Positions 58,090-64,000 of a stretch of 64,000 nt of DNA are shown in pieces. Origin of the DNA: Ferrovibrio sp036381655 (GTDB lineage Bacteria; Pseudomonadota; Alphaproteobacteria; Ferrovibrionales; Ferrovibrionaceae); contig NZ_DASVCJ010000054.1 in NCBI RefSeq assembly GCF_036381655.1, positions 1 to 64,000 on the forward strand, given 5' to 3'. The position numbers and the translations under genes were made by a program. The notes beneath the pieces are model-generated. The model was not told the DNA's origin. It saw nothing but the letters and a program-made list of their open reading frames with translations, and searched no databases. Position 1 is the first letter of the stretch. Each line of letters opens with the position of its first letter.

Positions 58090-59103
58090 TCACGCCGGGG
58101 GCGAGCGCCGCAGCAGGCCGAGCAGCTTGCCGGCGGCGGCGGTGGGGGTGATCCGGCCGGCGCCGACCGCCTGCTGCAGCCGTGGCAATGCCTCGGCAAT
58201 TTCCGGGTCCTGGCGCAGCCAGTTCAGCAGGCCGTCCTGCAATTCGTGCATCAGCCAGCCTTCGGCCTGGGCGCGGCGCTGCGCCTGGAAGGCGCCGCTT
58301 TTCTCCAGGGCCGCGCGATAGCTTTCGATCGCCTGCCAGACGGCGTCGATGCCCTCGTTCAGCATCGCCGAGGCAAGCAGCACCCGCGGCTTCCATTCGG
58401 CATGCCGGGGCCGCATCAGCTGCAGGGCGGCGCGGTAATCGGCCTGGGCCAGCCTGGCCGGCTTGAGCAGGTCGCCATCGGCCTTGTTGATGACGACGAG
58501 ATCGGCAAGCTCCATGATGCCGCGCTTGATGCCCTGCAGATCGTCGCCGCCGCCCGGCGCCAGCAGCAGCAGGAAGATGTCGACCATGCCGGCCACGGTG
58601 GTTTCGGACTGGCCGACGCCGACGGTTTCCACCAGCACCACATCGAAGCCGGCCGCCTCGACCAGCAGCATGGCCTCGCGCGTGCGCCGCGCCACGCCGC
58701 CCAGCGAGCCGCCCGAGGGCGTCGGCCGGATGAAGGCGTTCGGATCGCGCGCCAGCTTTTCCATGCGCGTCTTGTCGCCGAGGATCGAACCGCCCGACAG
58801 CGACGAGGACGGATCGACCGCCAGCACGGCGACCTTATGGCCCCGGGCGGTCAGCAGGCCGCCGAACCGCTCGATGAAGCTCGACTTGCCGACGCCCGGC
58901 GTGCCCGAGATGCCGATGCGGATCGACCTGCCGCTGGCCGGCAGGATCTGCTGCAGCAGGGCTTCCGCGGCGGCCTGATCCTGCGGATGCTGCGATTCCA
59001 CCAGCGTGATGGCGCGCGCCAGCGCCCGGCGGTCGCCGGCCAGCAGGCGGTCGGCCAGGGCTTTGGCATGGGCGGCGGAATCGGCGGGGCGGCGGGCGGA
59101 CAT
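58090..59103 (-). CDS. meaB: Methylmalonyl-CoA mutase-associated GTPase MeaB
   Basis: 337 residues, G3E GTPase. It protects and reloads adenosylcobalamin on methylmalonyl-CoA mutase. Walker A GISGTPGVGKSSFIERFG, switch regions VDPSSSLSGGSILGDKTRM and VETVGVGQSETTVAGMVD, base-specificity NKAD. C-terminal helical dimerisation part (HELQDGLLNWLRQDPEIAEALPRLQQAV). No mutase gene is nearby. Fits the B12 use implied by nrdJ. Confidence 0.95.
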   Translation of the reverse strand: MSARRPADSAAHAKALADRLLAGDRRALARAITLVESQHPQDQAAAEALLQQILPASGRSIRIGISGTPGVGKSSFIERFGGLLTARGHKVAVLAVDPSSSLSGGSILGDKTRMEKLARDPNAFIRPTPSGGSLGGVARRTREAMLLVEAAGFDVVLVETVGVGQSETTVAGMVDIFLLLLAPGGGDDLQGIKRGIMELADLVVINKADGDLLKPARLAQADYRAALQLMRPRHAEWKPRVLLASAMLNEGIDAVWQAIESYRAALEKSGAFQAQRRAQAEGWLMHELQDGLLNWLRQDPEIAEALPRLQQAVGAGRITPTAAAGKLLGLLRRSPPA

Positions 59104-59180
59104 GGCCGGACCTTAGCGAAGCCCCCCCGCGCATCCAACCGTCATCGCCGGCAATCGTGCCGGCAGCCGCGACTGTGCGA

Positions 59181-59209
59181 TTGACGCGGGGAGGCAGGAT
59201 TCGTATTTC
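59181..59209 (+). promoter_or_regulatory. Promoter giving a leaderless message
   Basis: TTGACG (59181-59186), a 17-bp spacer and TATTTC (59204-59209). The start codon at 59218 is 9 bp after the -10, so the message would begin at or within two bases of the ATG. No Shine-Dalgarno is present. Confidence 0.5.
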
Positions 59210-59217
59210 GTTGAGCC

Positions 59218-59772
59218 ATGGCGAATCGGGCCGGCCGCCTTATCGGAGGGGAAGCGCCCCGCGCTCTGCTGAAGGCGCGGGCCGATCTGTCGCGCGCCGC
59301 CGCTTCCGCCCCCGCCGCTTCCGCCGCCGACGACGAGGCGGCCGCCGGCCAGTCAACCGAGGAGGCGGCCGCCCAGGCCGCGCCGGCCTCGGTCGATCCT
59401 GCCGGCTTCCCGGCGCGGCTGGACCTGATGCGGGCGCGGCTCGCCGAGGCGCGCGTGAATGCGGTTTCCGCCCTGTTATTCCTCGGCGATGCCCAGCAGG
59501 ATTGCGACGCCTTGGCGGAAATCTGCCAAAGTCTCGACTGGCCGCTCACCAAGCGCGGAGTCGAGCTGCTCAGCGATGCCCTGCGGCGGGCGATCCCCTC
59601 GGATCTGCACCATCTCGATCTGATCCGGCTGCTGATCGATGCCCTCTACGCGCTCCGCCGGGCCGAGGCGCAGGCCGATAACGGCCAGGCGGACATGGCG
59701 CAGGCGGGGACCGAGCTGCTGCAGGGCCTGGCGGCCGCCATCCGGCGCGAATTGGGGGATGGCGCCGCCTGA
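59218..59772 (+). CDS. Hypothetical protein
   Basis: 184 residues, not recognised. The first 65 residues are low-complexity, Ala/Glu/Ser-rich (DLSRAAASAPAASAADDE). The rest is predicted helical (FPARLDLMRARLAEARVNAVSALLFLGDAQQDCDALAEICQSL, LLIDALYALRRAEAQADNGQ), with regular leucines suggesting a helical bundle. No signal peptide or TM. ATG 59218 sits next to a good promoter. It is 84 bp upstream of the DUF3108 gene, which has its own -10-like box. Composition is consistent with a real gene. Confidence 0.7.
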   Translation: MANRAGRLIGGEAPRALLKARADLSRAAASAPAASAADDEAAAGQSTEEAAAQAAPASVDPAGFPARLDLMRARLAEARVNAVSALLFLGDAQQDCDALAEICQSLDWPLTKRGVELLSDALRRAIPSDLHHLDLIRLLIDALYALRRAEAQADNGQADMAQAGTELLQGLAAAIRRELGDGAA

Positions 59773-59856
59773 GGCAGGAGCCCGCGGGTATGATCCGACG
59801 CCGGGTTCGCGCAGTTTTTCGGTTCTGCTTGGGCGATTTGGGCGTACAGTAGCGCC

Positions 59857-60858
59857 ATGCGCGATTCGGCCCTGCTCTTTGCAGTGCGTCGCAAAGCCGC
59901 TTCCAATCTGGCTACCCGGACGACGCTGCGCCGGGCCTTTGCCGGGGCGGCAATCCTGGCGCTTGTCCCTGCCGCCGCGGCGCGGGCCGCCGACATCTCA
60001 CATGCCGATATCTCCCACGCCGATGCCGCACAGGATGCAGAGCCCGCCGGGCGGCCGGTTATGCCGGTCACCAGCCTGGAGGTCACCTTCGGCGTCTATG
60101 CCCTGGGATCGAAGGGCTTCGAACTGGTGCTGTCGGCGCGGCGCGATGCGGATTCCCTGCGGATCGACACCAAGATGCATACCGCCGGCATGCTGGACTG
60201 GGTAATGCGCTTCGCCATGACCGGCCAGGCGGTGGCGCGGCTGGACGGCGATGCGGTGCGGCCCTTGCGCTACGCTGCCAACAGCGACGGCGGCTGGACC
60301 AAATACGCCACCCGCATGAGCTGGGATGCCGACGGGCAGCCGATCATCAACATGCTGCAGCCGCCGGTCGAAGACGACGACCGCGAGCCGGTGCCGGAGG
60401 CGCTGACCATCGGCACCAGCGATCCGACCAGCGCCACCATCGCCCGCGCGCTGCGCGGCGGCGCCACGCCGGCCTGCAGCGGCACGGATGCGATCTTCGA
60501 CGGCCGCCGGCGCTACGACATGCATTACACGCCGCTCGGGCCGGATTGGGTGAAGCCGAACAACCGCAGCGCCTATAGCGGCCCGGCATTCAAATGCGAA
60601 GTCGCGATCGAGCCGATCGCCGGCTATACGCGCGAATACCTGGCCGAGCGCCGGCCGGAAGAAGAAACGCCGACCACCGTCTGGCTGGCGCAGCCGCCGG
60701 GCACCGATATCTGGATTCCGGTGCAGCTCGAAGGCGGCTTCCGGCTCGGCTCGGCGAGCGGCTGGATTTCAGCGGCGAAGATCAACGGCACGGACTGGCT
60801 CAAGCCGCTCGGCCTCATCAGACCCGAAATGCCCGACCGCGACCGCATGCTGCCCTAG
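59857..60858 (+). CDS. DUF3108 domain-containing periplasmic protein
   Basis: 333 residues. The N-terminal signal peptide (RRAFAGAAILALVPAAAARA, cleavage after ARA) exports it. Just after it, a short duplicated DISHADISHAD segment is seen. The body matches DUF3108: SLEVTFGVYALGSKGFELVLSARRDADSLRIDTKMHTAGMLDW, then GTSDPTSATIARALR, IFDGRRRYDMHY, CEVAIEPIAGY and WIPVQLEGGFRLGSASGWISAAKING. Function unknown; the fold is expected to be a beta barrel-like lipid-binding sheet. A TACAGT box at 59845-59850 gives a possible leaderless start. Confidence 0.88.
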   Translation: MRDSALLFAVRRKAASNLATRTTLRRAFAGAAILALVPAAAARAADISHADISHADAAQDAEPAGRPVMPVTSLEVTFGVYALGSKGFELVLSARRDADSLRIDTKMHTAGMLDWVMRFAMTGQAVARLDGDAVRPLRYAANSDGGWTKYATRMSWDADGQPIINMLQPPVEDDDREPVPEALTIGTSDPTSATIARALRGGATPACSGTDAIFDGRRRYDMHYTPLGPDWVKPNNRSAYSGPAFKCEVAIEPIAGYTREYLAERRPEEETPTTVWLAQPPGTDIWIPVQLEGGFRLGSASGWISAAKINGTDWLKPLGLIRPEMPDRDRMLP

Positions 60859-60899
60859 GGCGCCCCGGCCGATTCCCTCATAAACCGCTTTGCAAACCG

Positions 60900-61862
60900 C
60901 TACCGGGCGGCGACGGCGCCCAGCCGGATCAGATCGCCGACCAGGGTCCTGAGCAGATAGATCAGGCCGTCCGCCTGCTCGGCCTGCAGCGCGGCGATCG
61001 CCTGCGCCAGGGCCGCCCGCAGCGCGGCGGCGTCCGGCTGACCGGCAGCGCCGCGCAAGGCGCGGCCTGTGCCCTCCGCCACGGCGTCGAACTGTATGGC
61101 GAAGGCGGCCAGCGTTTCGGCCAGGGCGGGCGAGAGATTGCGCTGGTCGAGCTCGCGGCGCAGGAAGCCGATATCGGCGTTCAGGTTGGCGATCAGCCTG
61201 GCCAGGGCGGCCTCGCCCTGCGGCGCCCGGCCGGCCGTCTCCATCAGGCTGCGCAGGTCGCGCCGGATGGCGTAGTCGAGCGCCTTGCGCTGCTTTTCCG
61301 GCAAGGCGCGCCGGCGCAGCATGTCGCAGGCGAGCCGGCCGATCTTGCCCAGCGCCGCGGCCGCATCGCGGCGCAGCACCGCGCCGGTGCGGCTGGGCAG
61401 CACGGCGATGGAGACCAGCGTGCCGATGACGACGCCGAGGCCGACCTCGCTGGTGCGCAGCAGGGCGGCCGCGATGGCGGTGCCTTGCCGGCTCGGCACC
61501 GAGAGCACGATGATCGCGGCGATCATGCCGGCGCGGAAGCTGGGATGATGGGTCGCCAGCAGCGCCAGCGGGATCAGCGTCGCCAGCAGAAGCACGCCCT
61601 CGGGCACCGCATAGAGGCGCGCCATCGCCGCCAGGCAGGCCAGCCCGGCGCCGAGCAGGGTTGCCGCCATGCGCTGCAGGCTGGCGCGCAAGGTGCCGCC
61701 GGTATCGAGCCGGGCGACGATGATCGTGGTCAGCGCCGCCGTGTAAGGCCCCGGCAGATGGATGAGATGGCCGAGCGCGAAGGCGGCGCAGGCGGCAACG
61801 ATCATGCGCAGCGCCCCGCGGCCCTCATGCCACTGGCTCAGCCTGTCCAGGATCGCCGTCAT
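60900..61862 (-). CDS. FUSC-family inner-membrane transporter-like protein
   Basis: 320 residues. Five to six TM segments in the N-terminal half (MIVAACAAFALGHLIHL, LLGAGLACLAAMARLY, GVLLLATLIPLALLA, GMIAAIIVLSV, VGLGVVIGTLVSIAVLP) and a cytoplasmic helical half, as in the FUSC/aromatic-acid exporter (YccS/AaeB-type) family but with one unit only. Probably an efflux or envelope-stress factor. Overlaps the MarR gene by 4 bp (ATGA). Confidence 0.9.
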   Translation of the reverse strand: MTAILDRLSQWHEGRGALRMIVAACAAFALGHLIHLPGPYTAALTTIIVARLDTGGTLRASLQRMAATLLGAGLACLAAMARLYAVPEGVLLLATLIPLALLATHHPSFRAGMIAAIIVLSVPSRQGTAIAAALLRTSEVGLGVVIGTLVSIAVLPSRTGAVLRRDAAAALGKIGRLACDMLRRRALPEKQRKALDYAIRRDLRSLMETAGRAPQGEAALARLIANLNADIGFLRRELDQRNLSPALAETLAAFAIQFDAVAEGTGRALRGAAGQPDAAALRAALAQAIAALQAEQADGLIYLLRTLVGDLIRLGAVAAR

Positions 61863-62296
61863 TCCGGCCCGCCCTTGCTGGCGGCGAGCCGCAGCATCGG
61901 CCCGGCGGCCTGCTGCAGGATGGCGCGCTCCTCGGGCGACAGATGCCGCGCCATCGCATCCTCCAGCCAGGCCCGGCGCGCGCCGATGTCCCGCGCCAGC
62001 GCCTGGCGGCCCGCCCCGGTCAGTTCGATCAGCAGGGCGCGGCGGTCGGCCGGATCGCGCTCACGCCTGATGAAGCCGGCCTTGTCGAGCGCGGCGATCA
62101 GGCGGCTGAGCGATTGCGGCTCCAGTCCCTCCGCCTGGGCCAGCCGGGCCGCCGGCAGCGGGCCGTCCCGGTGCAGGGTCGCCAGCAGGCCCAGCCCGGA
62201 GAGGCTGAGATCCGTCCCGTCCGGCCTCGCGGCACGCAGCCGGCGCGCCAGCAGCAGGACGGCGCGGACGATCTGGGCCGGATCGGAAGCTGTCAT
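61859..62296 (-). CDS. MarR family transcriptional regulator
   Basis: 145 residues. Winged helix: DLSLSGLGLLATLHRDGPLPAARLAQAEGLEPQSLSRLIAALDKAGFIRRERDPADRRALLIELT, with the DxR wing. Flanking helices form the dimer interface. It should repress itself and the FUSC gene. Start is ATG 62296 or 62308; both lie within a 37-bp palindrome, and no ribosome-binding site is visible, so the message may be leaderless. Confidence 0.93.
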   Translation of the reverse strand: MTASDPAQIVRAVLLLARRLRAARPDGTDLSLSGLGLLATLHRDGPLPAARLAQAEGLEPQSLSRLIAALDKAGFIRRERDPADRRALLIELTGAGRQALARDIGARRAWLEDAMARHLSPEERAILQQAAGPMLRLAASKGGPE

Positions 62297-62326
62297 AATG
62301 ATACGCATAGCGTATTATTATGACAG
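62290..62326. promoter_or_regulatory. MarR operator, 17-bp arms
   Basis: CTGTCATAATGATACGC (62290-62306), spacer ATA, GCGTATTATTATGACAG (62310-62326): perfect but for one pair. It covers the MarR start codons and a possible -10 (CATAAT or TATGCG on the minus strand), so repression would be direct. Confidence 0.8.
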
Positions 62327-62354
62327 GGGCAACCGGCCCGGCCGGGGATCCGCC

Positions 62355-62390
62355 GCACCGGTGGCTGCACCGGCAGCTGCACCGGCCTTG
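62355..62390 (+). repeat. 12-bp tandem repeat upstream of ffh
   Basis: GCACCGGTGGCT, GCACCGGCAGCT and GCACCGGCCTTG in succession, ending in the -35 of the ffh promoter. Confidence 0.7.
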
Positions 62391-62416
62391 ACTTGCCGGG
62401 CCGAAAACGGTTTATT
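62388..62416 (+). promoter_or_regulatory. ffh-rpsP promoter
   Basis: TTGACT (62388-62393), 17-bp spacer, TTTATT (62411-62416). The predicted start is about 62423, leaving a leader of about 138 nt before ffh. Confidence 0.6.
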
Positions 62417-62560
62417 CCGCCCGCTTTCCGGTTTTGGGAGCTGAAATCCGGTCCGAGGATCGCCGTCCGTCCGCGAGTGTCGCGCACGGGCGCCGCATCG
62501 TTTTGCGATCATATCGGCGCTGGGTCAGGCCCCGGGATCAGGAAAACGGAGCAAGGAAGC

Positions 62561-63940
62561 ATGTTCGAGTCCCTAAGCGGCAAACTGGGCGAGGTTTTCG
62601 ATCGGCTGCGCAAGCGCGGCGCGCTGACCGAGTCCGACGTCTCCGAGGCGCTGCGCGAAGTGCGCGTCGCGCTGCTGGAAGCCGATGTCGCGCTGCCGGT
62701 GGTGAAATCCTTCATCGACGGCGTGAAATCCAAGGCCGTCGGCCAGGACGTGCTGCGCTCGGTCACGCCGGGCCAGATGGTGATCAAGATCGTCCATGAT
62801 TACCTGGTCGAGATGCTGGGCGGCGGCGCCGGCGAAAACGAAGCCGGCCTCGACCTCGCCGCCGTGCCGCCGGTGCCGGTGCTGATGGTCGGCCTGCAGG
62901 GCTCGGGCAAGACGACCTCGACGGCGAAGATCGCGCTGCGCCTGCAAAACAGGGAACGCAAGAAGGTGCTGATGGCGTCGCTCGACGTCTATCGCCCGGC
63001 CGCGCAGGAGCAGCTGCGCATCCTCGGCGAGCAGACCGGCGTGGCGACCTTGCCCGTGGTCGCCGGCCAGATGCCGGTCGACATCGCCAAGCGCGCCATG
63101 CAGGCCGCCAGGCTGGGCGGCTACGACGTGCTGATGCTGGATACCGCCGGCCGGCTGCATATCGACGAGCCGCTGATGCTGGAAGTCGCCGCCGTGCGCG
63201 ACGCCGTGCAGCCGCATGAGACCATCCTGGTCGCCGATGCGCTGACCGGCCAGGACGCCGTCAACGTCGCCAAGAGCTTCAACGAACGCGTCGGCATCAC
63301 CGGCATCATGCTGACCCGCGTCGACGGCGACGGCCGCGGCGGCGCGGCGCTGTCGATGCGCGCCGTCACCGGCAAGCCGATCAAGCTGATCGGCGTCGGC
63401 GAGAAGATGGACGCGCTGGAAGCCTTCCATCCCGAGCGCATCGCGCAGCGCATCCTCGGCATGGGCGACATCGTCTCGCTGGTCGAGAAGGCGGCCGAGA
63501 CGATCGAGAAGGAGGAAGCCGAGCGGCTGGCCGCCCGCGTGCAGAAAGGCCAGTTCGATCTCGACGACATGGCCTCGCAGCTCAAGCAGCTGCGCAAGAT
63601 GGGCGGCATGTCGGGCGTGATGAACCTGCTGCCGGGCGTAGGCAAGATCAAGCAGCAACTGGCCCAGGCCAATGTGGATGAGAGCATCCTCAAGCGCCAG
63701 GAGGCCATCATCGGCTCGATGACCAAGCACGAGCGCAAGAATCCCAAGCTGATCCATGCCTCGCGCAAGAAGCGCATCGCGGCAGGCTCGGGCACCTCGG
63801 TGCAGGACGTCAACAAGCTGCTCAAGCAGCATATGCAGATGGCCGACATGATGAAGCGCATGTCCAAGCTGGGGCAGAAGGGCTTCGCCCGCAGCCTCGG
63901 CGGCATGCTCGGTGGCGGCGGAATGCCGAAGTTTCAGTAA
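62561..63940 (+). CDS. ffh: Signal recognition particle protein Ffh
   Basis: 459 residues. Binds signal sequences and the 4.5S RNA (found at 51583-51681) and docks with FtsY. N domain MFESLSGKLGEVFDRLRKRGALTE, GTPase motifs GLQGSGKTTSTAKIA, DVYRPAAQEQL, DTAGRLHID, TRVDGD and GVGEKMDALEAFHPERIAQRILGMGD linker, and methionine-rich M domain (QLKQLRKMGGMSGVMNLLPG, HMQMADMMKRMSK). GCAAGGAAGC gives the SD before ATG 62561. Ends with the usual Gly/Met tail. Confidence 0.98.
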   Translation: MFESLSGKLGEVFDRLRKRGALTESDVSEALREVRVALLEADVALPVVKSFIDGVKSKAVGQDVLRSVTPGQMVIKIVHDYLVEMLGGGAGENEAGLDLAAVPPVPVLMVGLQGSGKTTSTAKIALRLQNRERKKVLMASLDVYRPAAQEQLRILGEQTGVATLPVVAGQMPVDIAKRAMQAARLGGYDVLMLDTAGRLHIDEPLMLEVAAVRDAVQPHETILVADALTGQDAVNVAKSFNERVGITGIMLTRVDGDGRGGAALSMRAVTGKPIKLIGVGEKMDALEAFHPERIAQRILGMGDIVSLVEKAAETIEKEEAERLAARVQKGQFDLDDMASQLKQLRKMGGMSGVMNLLPGVGKIKQQLAQANVDESILKRQEAIIGSMTKHERKNPKLIHASRKKRIAAGSGTSVQDVNKLLKQHMQMADMMKRMSKLGQKGFARSLGGMLGGGGMPKFQ

Positions 63941-63977
63941 TTCGCAAGGTTCAACTGGTTTTAGGAAAGGAAGATCG

Positions 63978-64000
63978 ATGTCCCTGAAGATCCGCATGTC
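63978..64000 (+). CDS. rpsP: 30S ribosomal protein S16 (5' end, partial)
   Basis: Seven codons and part of the eighth are in the window: MSLKIRM. With AGGAAAGG upstream and ffh 37 bp before it, this is the start of rpsP, which follows ffh in most alphaproteobacteria. The rest lies beyond the window. Confidence 0.85.

Overview
This is a GC-rich chromosomal segment of an alphaproteobacterium, probably Rhodospirillales-like. The evidence is the 5' end of a 16S rRNA gene (minus strand, left edge), a CpdR-type response regulator, a DUF4175/TIGR02302 protein next to lysA, an MJ0042/DUF3426 protein divergent from ftsEX, the dnaX-ybaB-recR block with ffs, and ffh followed by rpsP at the right edge. 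I could not fix the genus. Almost all of the window is dense housekeeping sequence with short gaps and many ATGA/GTGA overlaps. No phage, insertion sequence, tRNA or CRISPR array is visible.

Layout. 1-470: 16S 5' end, structured leader and a strong rRNA promoter with a UP element. 0.9-4.4 kb: M23 peptidase, a GST, a gamma-synthase-type PLP enzyme. 4.4-7.7 kb: an intergenic palindromic repeat, clpB and a small HTH-like gene. 8-11.2 kb: a GT4 glycosyltransferase and asparagine synthase (surface polysaccharide flavour). 11.3-13.9 kb: etfB-etfA-hydroxyacyl-CoA dehydrogenase (acyl-CoA oxidation). 14-14.5 kb: a decayed GIY-YIG gene between related repeats. 14.5-20.6 kb: tlpA divergent from argH-lptM-lysA-DUF4175. 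20.6-26.5 kb: VOC protein, cpdR, MJ0042 protein, then a coupled envelope operon ftsE-ftsX-HAD-ydcF-plsC. 26.5-29.2 kb: an alkylation-repair island (Ada-AlkA fusion divergent from ogt and an NTF2-like gene) bounded on its far side by a broken copy of the plsC 3' end. 29.2-33.7 kb: an old-yellow-enzyme homologue, then a TetR regulator divergent from EamA exporter-GST-SDR. 33.7-38.6 kb: class II ribonucleotide reductase, then HAD phosphatase plus acyl-CoA ligase. 38.7-41.4 kb: EamA-ChaC and a DUF2125 protein. 41.5-46.5 kb: chorismate mutase-hisC-tyrC (aromatic amino acids) divergent from metX-metW (methionine). 46.4-53.3 kb: methyltransferase, gloB, DUF1080, recR-ybaB-dnaX, SRP RNA, nudC, then a non-coding stretch with an 11-bp periodic array and a fused toxin-antitoxin remnant. 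53.4-59.1 kb: DOPA-dioxygenase-like gene, a histidine kinase-desaturase-hydrolase operon, meaB. 59.2-64 kb: two poorly characterised proteins, a MarR-FUSC efflux pair with a large palindromic operator, and ffh-rpsP.

The most informative non-routine signals are the plsC duplication around the repair island, the symmetric inverted repeat between ada and ogt, the in-place fusion of an AbrB-type antitoxin start to a Doc toxin end, the 11-bp repeat array beside it, the multiply broken GIY-YIG gene, and several palindromic operators. I did not find a convincing new multi-gene defence or biosynthetic system. These decay and regulatory features are what remains unexplained by ordinary annotation.
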